Assembly (NCBI GenBank): GCA_963978905.1
Contig: OZ022256.1
Location: forward strand, 16,679,731 to 16,743,730
DNA length: 64,000 bases
Source of the DNA: Trichostrongylus colubriformis
Lineage: Eukaryota > Nematoda > Chromadorea > Rhabditida > Trichostrongylidae
Direction of reading: 5' to 3'
This document shows positions 25,401 to 37,400 of this stretch, in pieces. The stretch's first letter is position 1. Every line of letters starts with the position of its first letter. Below the pieces are notes generated by a model. It saw only the letters and a list, made by a program, of their open reading frames with translations, did not search any database and was not told where the DNA came from. The translations under genes were made by a program, and so were the position numbers.

Positions 25401-28400
25401 GCCTCATCCAGGGAAAAATTAGTACCGGTTGAGTATATCACAGTTTATTTATTCTAAAAACCATGATTACAAGTGAAATTAGCGATTCCTGTCAAAAGTT
25501 TTACCGTTCTACCCTGTCTGACCCCTCGATATCATAGCAATTAGTAAGCTCACTGAGATCTCCCAGACAGGTATTGATCGGCTTTCTACAGTGATATGCC
25601 ACTGCATCAACCAAACAAATTGGCATGGTAGTTTCATGCGAAGTGCGTATGTTTTCAATGTGTTTCAATCCATTCTATAGAGCTCGGTGAGCTGATTCGA
25701 TTAATATATATTCATATGGAGACTGAGGCAAAACAAACCGAGTTACAGCAAAAAAACGAAAAAAAACGCGGATCCGCGCTTTCCGCGTTTTCTTTTGAAA
25801 ACTTAAGGCGGGTATTGTAGTGGACGTGATCGCGCTCTCTGTATTGGTGAACAGGGGTTGCTCTTCTCTCCAGGGCTACTTCGCCGTCGGTACCCACTGA
25901 AATCCCACCCAGGAGGCTCCGCTAAAAAGACCCTAAGAGGCGTCTTTCAATACGTCCTTTTCCATGATCACCTTTTTGAAAATCGGCCCGTTATAAGAGA
26001 AGCATGTCTTCCCAGCTCCGATTTCCCTTATTTTCTGACAGGGTTTTAAACTCACTCAAGCAAAAGGAGGTACCGTCGCGACAGCCTCATAGCACGACAT
26101 TAACAGCTTTTCAAGTCGTGCTGATGAACTTTAAAACATTTTTCAGATATTAACGTTGTCCTCAAGCCAAAACAAAGCTTCCCAACGTTTTTTTTTTTGG
26201 ACGTGAAGTCGGTTTTCTACGATTTCTGCAAGAAAATGTTCAGGCTGGTCCACATGTCACATCGAATGCCCAAGATACACTGCAGCAATTCTGTCGTTGG
26301 CAGCAGCTATACAACGATCGGGACGACGATAGCCCAAATCATCACGACGTGGCCATTCTACTGACCCGAGGCGATATTTGCAGGTATGAGCTAAATTCTT
26401 AGAGTAGTAGACTTCGGAAGTAGTTCACTGCTTTATAAAAAAAATAATTTCTTCAGAACTGAAAACGAAGTCATTTTTTATCATGATCACCTGAATCATT
26501 CATACTATTTATACTTTCTTCTGCCTAGTTTGTTAGCTCACTTAGGAACCACGATATTGCATTTTCTTAGTTTTCCTCGATGATTCTGAATTTGAACAGC
26601 CGCGAACTATCCAAAAAAACATTTTGTTGAGTTTCTGTTTTTTCCATGAGAGTTCCGCATTCTAATTTCCGAATAGTGAAAGACACCTAGCTATGAAAAG
26701 CCTCCCGCTCCCGAATCTTCTACATTTTATCATGCATGGTTGGCCATGATTCTTTGCTTGCTCTCGTTCCAAACTGATACATATCGGTGTAAGCTATACA
26801 TCGCTATGATGAAATACGAACACAATTTCTCATTGGTGAACTACAGGTCATAAAACTGAGAGCTCACAATTTTCTGTTCCAAAATCCTCTAAAGATTCTC
26901 CATTTTGCTCGGAGTACTGACAGAAGCTGTGTGTCCGAACAAACTTATTATATTCAATTTTCGGCGTAGTCTGGGGCGCCAGTAGACTAACCCATTGGGA
27001 GCCATTCCTAATTCATGGTGACATTACACCAAGCCGACTACAGATCCGTTGTACATACGATGCGCGCATTAAACGACAGCGATTTGACCAAGAAAAACAG
27101 CTCAGAAAAACCTAAACAGCACCACATGTGGTGCACGTGGAGCGGTGTGTACTTTTGTGTATATGTTGCAGGGCTCCAGGAAAATGTGACACACTGGGGT
27201 TGGCTGAGTTGGGCACGATGTGTGACGCTGGAAAGAGCTGTGCCATCATCGAAGATAACGGGCTTAGTGCCGCATTCACTATAGCACATGAACTTGGACA
27301 TATGTGGGTGAAATTCCGCATAGGTCACTGACATTGATAGACAGTAGCGGTCAAAAATACATGCGGTTTTGGATTCTAACCATAACTTTGGTCGAAGTTT
27401 ACATTTCTTATTCAATTTTTTTTTTGTTTTTTGAAGGCAACTGGTACTCATGAAGCAAAGTAGGGTGTAGTGTTGAGATTGGAAAATTTATTCAACTGAA
27501 AACTTCAAAAATAGCCAAACTCTCCAAAAATTCAATTGGCCATAAAAAGCTTATAACTCATCGAAACGGGCAGGTGGGCAGAAAATAATACGGAATGAGG
27601 CTGGGACTTTGTTGCACGCTATTTCAAATCTTAACAGCACTGAGGCACGGAGTTGACCATTTTCAGTGATTTCAGTTAAATAATTTTTTCAACCTTCACA
27701 CTGCATCCTACTCGGCTGAGATACTTTATTTCATTGAGTAACAGTTGCCTTCAAAACAGAAAAAAAATTGAGTGAGATATGCAAACACCGAACAAAGTTA
27801 TGGTCAAAATTCCAAACCGCATATATTTTTGACCGCTACTGTATGTATTTGTAAGATGTTCTCGCATTTCAGCTTTAACATTCCACATGATGACGAACGT
27901 AAATGTGCTCAGTATATGCAATTGGTCAAGCACAACTTTCATATCATGGCACCGACTCTCGAATACAACACCCATCCATGGAGCTGGAGCACCTGCTCGA
28001 GCTCAATGCTCGAACGATTTCTTGAGTGAGTCTTTGTCTACAAATATGTCGAATGATTGATCAAATATTTCTACGATTCTACATGAGGCTGAACCCGTTA
28101 GGTTCTCGACACAACACTTGAACGGGGTCACGGCGCGGGATTAGTGCTCTGCGGACACCATTATGCGCACGCCTCAGCCCCCTCATATGGCTTGACCCAG
28201 CACGAGTGTCCTGTCGCGCACTCAAATATGTGAGGTATTCCGTATATGCGTGTCAAAGCTGAACGTTCATCTTCACAACAACCTAATTCAATATAATGCG
28301 TAGTAGGCGCTGTCCATATAGTAAGTTTTTCTTTAAGCCAACATTATTTGTGCACGTGCTTTTTTTCGTCAACGCCATAATTCCACGCATCTTTCATGAT

Positions 28401-31400
28401 GAAAAACTTTGAAACTTGGGTAAGCGTTTAATAGCCCCTGTTCACACCTTTGACCCCGAACTCCTCTCGAAAACCGCCACTCCACCACGGTGACTAGACT
28501 ATTGCACCAACTAACCCATTCCAGTGGCCCCGCGCATTGCATTTGACGCCCTCTCAGGTAGAATTTACCGAAATTCAGCGCAGCTTCGCTTAGCACCCCA
28601 CGGTAGACCTTATTATCCACTACCCACTGTTACTGAGTAGACAGACTTGATAACATTGCAGAACACACAAAATAGATTTATGCATTTGATTTATGAATTC
28701 CTTTCGACAAGTTTTTTTTCAACCCACTCGAAAATGTTTAACAAACAAATGGTTCGATGCCTATTTCGGAATTGAGAAAGCAGAGAATATTGGAGATTAT
28801 ATACCATTCAAAAAACACTAACACATTTACAATGACGACGCAGGAAGCTGCATCAATTATGTATTAGGTTACTGTTATTTCGAATTGAATCCTTTACACC
28901 AAAATCTGGGAAGTATCCGAGACCTACTCACTTCGCAGTCTCCCCACAAACCCACCCTTCAAGAATCTTCTTTTTTTCAAAATGAAAAGAAACTCATGGG
29001 AGCTGTAATAACTAGAATCAACCTTACTTGTTTTGAGACTCTACTTGTGACATAAATCCTTTTAACAATTAAACTCCTGACAAATAATATAGGTCTATCA
29101 CGCCCTGGACCAAAATTACCACAGACAGAATCAGTCCTTGTGAAACAGCATACGATCTTGCAGGCTAAACTAAAAAGTTTTCAAGTGATCCAGTCTCTAT
29201 TGAAGCTAATTTTCCTTTTTGTATATTTCAATGTTGAAAAATAAAACAGCTGTCATGCGCGCTATTACACATCAGTGAGAAAGTGAAAAATTCGTATCGT
29301 AAAGAAGAGTGACTGACTGAAGGTGAAGTGTTCGCTTTTTCAGTGCAAGAATCATTAGTCTTTTTTCAAAAGACCTGTCCGAAAATGATGGAGTTGCTCT
29401 TTTTTCAGCAATAACCGCGGCCAAATCCAATGTCTATTCGATCAGCCGATCCAAAGAAAATACTACGAGCAGCTGTTCGAAGATGATGCTCCCGGAAGAA
29501 AGTATGATGTCAGCCAACAATGCAAATTCGTCTTCGGTCCACAGTCAGAACTATGCCCTTATATGGTATGCTTTCACCAAATGTTCATAAAATGCTTTTT
29601 ATTGTTCTCTTTACGAGAGAACCAAGAGCAGAAAAACGACTATAGGCAGAACAAGCAGATCTAGCATTCAGAAAATCAGTAGTGAGAACTGCTCTGTACG
29701 ATGCACTGTCACAGGGGTTGAGGATATTAATCAGGAATCACTGCAGGCATGGAATGCGGGAGGGAATACGGTATTGAAACAAGTCCGCATTCGTTCACAC
29801 AATTAAGCCGAAATAAGCCGCCGCCAGACTTCGCGATTTTGTGCTTTTGCGATCCTGCAATTTGCCAGCGTCGCATATTCGCAGGCGAGACTGTGACCAT
29901 GAGATCATGAATTACCGCAACTGTGCTGTGACACCGGAGTGTGTACCCCTATGTCAGGATTTCGTACCGCGACTTGTAGCAATGCGGACGAGCTTAAGGC
30001 GCCATGTTGTTAGGTCCCGAAGCGATTACAAGTCAACTGCGTATCGCGCCCCTCGCATTACCGTGTAATCGTTCTAAGACTTAACTACCGCGACGCGCAT
30101 AACTCGCACTCACCGCGCCGCACACCGCTCGTTGTCGTGCGAAATCCTGACGTAAGGGTACACACCCGTGACACCGCAACATCGCAAAATCGGCGGTCAT
30201 ACTAAGTGACAGCGCTCTGAAAAAAAGCGAACAAAACACGAAAGCACTGTTTGACAGAATGATGGAGATAACGGGTTGTTGAGCACTAACAGTGAGCCGC
30301 CGCGCGCGGTGATATTGATTGTGCCTCGTGACCAATGCGTAGAAAAAAAACCTGCCTGTCAGAACCTGGCAAACTCACAGAGCAACAGAAAAATCACCAA
30401 TTCTCCTGTCACACCACGTTTTCACATGTCAGTCTAACCGTCTAATGAGCAGCGATAGTTGCAGTGCGTAATTGGCGGATACATCACCATGACATACACT
30501 GCCGAAATTCATGCCTTTGCCAGATTGAGACAATGTCCTTCTATTGCTTTAGTTTATATCTCTGATGTGTTGATGAGCATTATCTCCACTAAAATTTTTT
30601 TAGCCTACATGTCGACGTCTGTGGTGTGCGACATACTACGGCAGTCAAATGGGCTGTCGAACACAGCATATGCCGTGGGCAGACGGAACTCCTTGTGATA
30701 GGACGGGTCGAATGGTTCGCTTTTTTTTACCCTCCATCTCAAAATGAGTGATGAAACATGGTAAAATCGGCTATAAACGTAAAGACGAAAAATGGCTTTT
30801 TTTTTCGGCTGCAAAACTGTCGTAACTTTTTCTGCTGAGACGCCAGGTGTCTTCTAATTTCTCATTTGTAACTGCCTCCCTCACTCGGATGACTTATCGT
30901 TATCAAATTCACGGCAAAGCTAGCATCTCACTTCCACACAATCACAACGGGTACCGATTTAACTGAGTACAGAAGCCTTTAGCTAGGTATTGCTTAAGAG
31001 AGTCGTCCGATGAGATTTGAGTTCTCGAATACCTATTGCGTATGGCCCGTGGTGAAGAAATACAACTGAGTTCTCCACCACGGGCCATATGCAAAAACTA
31101 CTCAAAAAAACCTTTAAATCTGGGAGACATATCCCCTCAAAAATTTCTCCACACGGGTACGGGGCCACGAGGATTATGAAACGAAGCGGCGGCTTTCTTC
31201 AACTTTTTTAAAGCCACTGGTAATGGATTATTCCTTCTTGAACCGCATCCTGAGCACGTGAACGCCGCCGCTCTCCGCTCGCCCGCCGCATCTCCACCCA
31301 CGTAATCCGCATGGTAAGAACTTTGACAGGGTGCATCTCTTACGCATTTTCCTCTTCATGTAGAGCTTCGAATGTGATCCATGGTGAGCAGATCAAATAA

Positions 31401-34400
31401 GAACATGGGAATGAGAGAAACCAAAATTTTTGCCGACGGTTCTTTTGGAACAATGAAACGTGCTTAGAGAATGCAACCGATGATCAGATTCGTGCTAGCC
31501 ATAGTGATATATTGATTGTGATATGATAATGGGAAAGAGGCTCACCAGTTAGGTATTAGTGGTGATTATGAAAGCATTATCTGGAGGCCAACATCTTCAT
31601 GCCCATTTCGAGTCAGACCAAGTTTTTTACTAGTGCCGGGCGTTGATCTGCTCGCAGAAGTATCCCCAACGCCTTTCCAACAGTAACAGCCAGTGGCCCT
31701 CCTATATCATGGCAAATATAGAAAATGTGTAGAGTGTACTTCTGGGCGACTAAGGGCGTACTACTGAATATTCACGTCTACAGAAAAATAGCTGAGTGAA
31801 AAGTTCCAAAAACACTGATCGACTGATCAGTATCGTGCTCTTTCCGCCTGAACGATCACTTCAATAAACCCGCGCCCACATTGTGATGTATTCCTCTGAA
31901 CCCTTCCTTACCGGATTAAAACCCCGTTGCTGTCATACTGGTTCAAATTGGGATTTTATCAATTTTTTTTAGCAATGTCACCGTGGCGAATGCGTGTCCA
32001 TCGGAGCTGAACATCGCTCTAAGGTGGACGGTGGATGGGGTGAATGGAGATCATGGGAGACATGCAGTCGAACCTGTGGCGGAGGCGTTCAGAGAGCACT
32101 TCGCGATTGCGATAGTCCGAAGTACGTCTTGAACAGCATCTCTAAATTTACGGCTTCCGAGAAGTCTCAAAAAAAACTAAAAGGCTTTTATCTCCACTCC
32201 ACTCATTTTCTGTTTAGTTTTTTTTAGAACTGGATGATTGACCGGTGTGAAAAACTCGGCTGTTAATGCTTACACTGCAGAAATGTTTTAAGGCCTGCAA
32301 ACGGGGGAAAGTACTGTGTTGGTCAACGAGAACGATACCGCTCGTGCAACGTGGCTGACTGTCCATGGGATACACCCGGTTTCCGCGAAGTCCAATGCGC
32401 CGAATTCAACAACAAAGTGAGCAGGATTATTGGCTTGCCTTGTAGTAAATGTTAATATTCATTTGCAGGACGTGGGCATACATGGGATCCCGACAAGAAC
32501 CACTTGGGTGCCAAAATACACCGCTGTTGCTGATAATGAACGATGCAAGTTGTACTGTAGGGTTGCTGGCAGTGCTGCTTTCTATCTACTCAAGGAAAGG
32601 GTGAGTAGCTGTCGCGATTGATTTGAAAGATGATCTAAAGGCAAAATATCGAGGCAGTATATCTTCAGGTCATTGATGGCACTCCTTGTGATAGAAATGG
32701 CGATGACATCTGTGTAGATGGTACTTGCATGAAGGTAGCTTATATCAATGTTTTGTGCAATTGAAGGCAGCAAAAGCTGAAATTCGGAAGAAGTGTAAAA
32801 GGAGTAGTGAACATGAAAGTCGGAATGCCTAGTAACAGGACAGTTGAGAAAAAAAGCGGATGGAAATGGCCAAAAACGCGTGAAATACTAGAACCCCCTC
32901 CCCATTGTTGATCCCGACGCGGACCACCTTTCCGTCAAGAGGCGGATAGTCCGGACTAGTTTTCCGTTAGCATGTTGCCAAGTAAACGCAAGGGAATATT
33001 TAAAAACATGACATCTATTTTCTGGAGCAAGCTTCAAACTGAAATTGCGAAAGCGCGCCGCAACACCTTCGATCCTACCGCATTTCCTTGGCCGCTCTCA
33101 TCGTATCCAACACAAGATTATAGGTTTCCGACGCGGCGCTTGATTACAGTACCCCGTCGTCAGGTTGAATGCAACCGCGTACGCACCACATGCTGCGTTA
33201 CAGTATGCCAAAATAACTGGTTGACTTCCGCGTCACTGTACAGTGAACTGCTAATGTTTCTTCAGTGGTTTTACTTTCTTTATGTTAATTCCACGTGGTT
33301 TTGAATAAGAAAGTGTGCCCCTACGACCAGGAAGCTGCGCCACATATAGTTTCCTTAGACACCTTTTCATTTAGAAGACTTTTTTGGGGGTTTCTTATCA
33401 CGAAAATCACCCTTACCATTGTCTTAACTGGAAATTTGGTTGCTACAAGTAAATCTTACGGTTAGAAGACTGCGTACCGTTTGATTTAGTGTGGAATGCT
33501 CCCTAGCAGGCCTTTGTTAGTCGTCAAACTTTCCTTAAGCTTAGCTTCTCACACAAGCGAGCGCCACCTTCGGTTTCTGTGTAGGACCACCACACATCAA
33601 AGATGCACGAAGTAGTGACCCCCTGACCAGCGATTTCGCTAGACATGTCCGCCAAATTCAACGGGAAAACTAGGGTCCACTTCTAAAGTAGATCAATGAT
33701 GCGGCTGTTCCTATACCCAATGACTGATGTTATAGATACTGTTGGTTATCCCGAAAAAAAGATCGCCTCTGGATTGGTATTATATGTATCACGATCGATC
33801 ATCTTTTTAGGGAATCGATTGCCTTTAAACCACTGAAGAGCAGTAGCCACTTCTAATTCCTTTAGCTTCCCAACTACGACCCCATTTAGCTAATATACTT
33901 GGCCGCGACCGAGTGCTAATCCAACAGACCGTTTATAGTATCTCTCTTTGTAAACGGCAACCAATTCGGCTCCTATTTTGTTGGAAATAAATAGCAAAAG
34001 ATTTCCAAAGCACTAGCGAAGAAGCAAAAAATCCATTTTGTGTTTTAGACTATCATAATAATTATTAGTGGGCACAACGAAGATTTGCAGCTGGTACTGC
34101 AGCAAAGATGCATTTATCCTCGGCCTTGCGATCGCATCGTTAGAATGCTCAGAAGAGTTAGCGGATCCTTGTTCACTGACAAAAACTATTTATTTTACCA
34201 ATCAACATCTTACAAATCAATCGACAACTTTGTCTCAAAGCGATCGACAACTTTGTCTCAAAGCAAATTCCATTGCCTCGCCGCTTCGACATGGCTGACA
34301 CCGCGATTCAAACGCACGAACTGTATTCTTGAGAATGAGACCTTCCTCCAAAATACTCGAAAAACTTCAGAAATTGTAGCAATAGTTGATCCTAACCAAG

Positions 34401-37400
34401 AGCTAGAGTTTCAGACAACCGTACTGTGGTCATCAAGGGGGTCAGGTTATTCACCGAATACCTGACACAGATAACTTCTTCAAAACAATGTGGGAACAAA
34501 AGGTAAAATCATTGAAAAACACTAGCGGTTCACTGTACAGTGACGCAGAAATAAGCTAAATATTTTTGGTATACTGTAACGCAGCATTGGTGTGCGTGCG
34601 CGATTGCATTTAATCTGACGACAGGGTACTGTAATCAAGCGCCGCGTCGGAAACTTATAACCTTGTGTATCCAACCAGGAATCACGTCACTCGGAGGCGG
34701 GGTCGATTATTCAAAGGCGTCAGGAATTATCCGTTGCGTCATTTCTACAGTTCGGAAGCGCGCTTTTTCACCGGGATTTCGCCACGGATAGCCTTCTTAG
34801 ACCGATATTCCCATATGACTTCTTTCGAAATTTCTCATGAACTACACCCCTGATGGTGTCTTTGCGATTATTTCCCAAGCTTGTACAAAGTATGAGATGG
34901 GTAGTAATAACGGTCATACACCAACAGCCCTTTTGAAAGGAATTAGATACGCGGCTGTCACCTAACCCTTGAACTATCCACGTATACGAGACTTATAAGT
35001 TCTGCATTTGAATTTGACGCAACACGTACGACCTAAGGCAGTGTTCATAGTTCACGATTCAGGCGATCACGCGATCAGGCGGAAGGAAAAAGATACATAT
35101 TGATTGGGTGATTCAGGCGATCACGCGATCGCGTAAAGCACGCGATCGCGTGGATCACGCGATTCAGGCGGAAAAGAAAAGATATATATTGATTACGTGA
35201 TTCAGGCGATCACGCGATCGCGTAAAGCACGCGATCGCGTAAAGCACGCGATCGCGTGGATCACGCGATTCAGGCGGAAAAGAAAAGATATATATTGATT
35301 ACGTGATTCAGGCGATCACGCGATCGCCTGAATCGTGAACTATGAACACTGCCTAACATCTGTAGCTGTAGCTGAATCCCAAAAAGATCGATGTATTGCA
35401 TCTTAGTTTCGACGTAATACAGCTACCTGCCTCAGGATTCGATTACTTACGGTGCCCTGGTTTGCAAGTATAACGTCTAAGCTACACTCCGCGTTGCGCA
35501 ATCCTATCCTAACAATATACCCTTCCTCTATAATACCAGGCAATCATCGCAGGGAATTTTGCAGAAACGAATGCAAGAACAAAGAATTAGTAGACTGCAA
35601 ATGTTGCATTCATACTCGACGGAACGGTCGCGACTACCACAACGCAACCGCAACGCAGACCTGCGATCAATATGCTGGCATACTCGTGTACACCAACATT
35701 GAGCATGTCTACTGATTGCGCGGTTTGCGTTGCGTTACACGCGATAGCGGGTGACTATAAAAGCGTTTTTTAGAAATTCCGTTTCCACGAAAAGTAACCG
35801 CATAAGGCCTATGATAGGATGGACTCCTTTCTGCGGATAATTTTTTCACTTCTGTCTTCAAGAGGACCGATGACGATTACAGATGACTTCAAGAAATAAA
35901 AAATGGTTAATCTCCTCAAATTATTTCTTCTAAACGCAGGCTGGCTGTGATCATCGCCTTTATTCGACAATGACTCGTGACAAATGTGGTATATGCGGTG
36001 GTGACGGAACAACGTGTAGAACTGTCAAAGGCACTTATAATGAAAGAGGATCGTTCGGATATAACGCGGTATCTATTTCCATTTTCAAAGGTTTTTAAAT
36101 ATCCAACCAAATGTAGCCAAATCTAGCAATGATGCGTAAGAGCCTAGCAAATGTTCATTATAGATATCCAAAACTGATACGGATGAGACTTCTAGAACAT
36201 TTAAAAAACATCTAAAAAGTAGGCAGTGGCGACCAAGAACGTCTGAGTTGACAGAGCGTTGGCGTACGATAATTAAATTGGAATTCACAGCTAAAATTAG
36301 AAACTGGAGTTAAAGACAGCAAAATGCGATAAATGCGAATTTTCGCGCAAAAGAAAGGTAGTACGCTAATCTGAAAGGCTCCGAGATAGAGAGAAGCGAT
36401 GAGCTGGCTGTTTGTTAGCCGCCATTTCGAAATATTTCACGTGTGATGGTGCATTTACGGTAATCTTCGTCACTTGACGGCTAATGTCGAATGTGGGATA
36501 TTCTTGTTCGATTACCGTATACCGCATTTTACTGTGCACCGTACTCAACATTCTCAAATCTTGTGTGGGAGGGAAGTTCAAGCTGCCATCACACAGCTCA
36601 GAGAAACCGCTATCTTACAAGGAAGGTCCTTCAAGGACACAAGAGCCTTTCTTCGGCTTTTTCCATTTTATAGAGGCTCATGCACGAAACAAAAAAAACC
36701 GGTGTCATATTTGGCTGAATGGTCGATCGTTCGGTCCCAGTCGAGGTCAAACTTTTGCATTGTTCTGATTTTCGTCCTTTTATGTTAATATGTGACTGTA
36801 CATGTGAACTAATTGCAAAATTTGTTTCAGTCGGTTAGCATACCCAGCTTTCAGCTTTTTGCGTTTTCTGCAAAGGGTATACGATATTCGTGCTCAGGGG
36901 TCAATCTATCGCAGGTTACACAATTTCAGCTCGAGGTTCTGACCCACTTCGAAAGATCGGGTCTTTTTCATGCATACGACCCTACGACCTGCAACAAACC
37001 TTTCAGAAAAACTCACCAAGCCCTGATGGGCCTTCCTTGTTAGGGGCTGTTGGGAGGGGTGTAACACGACTGTCCACATAGGTTACCGCGCCACGCGGAT
37101 TGCTCATGTGCTCTGCTAATTCACAACGGGACCGGCAACAACATGGCGCACGCTGCTACGCACTTACCCCGGCGCGGTGACCCAGTTGCACAGTTCTGAA
37201 GCCCTGCCAGGGTCAAACATGGGTTGAGCAAGGGGGTCGTACTATTTACATAATGGTCTTTGGGCAGTATGTCGACTAGCTGGTCCCGAATGAGAAGTTC
37301 GCCAATCTAGTGACTACCTCTTTCAGGGAGACTATTGGAGTATATCAGCAACAACACCCATAAAATAGGGTGTCAGTAAGGAATAAAAGTGAAAAAGTAG

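Noticed and set aside
28369..28620. 83-codon minus-strand frame in intron 11
   Set aside because: No domain or splice support; probably part of an uncharacterised repeat.
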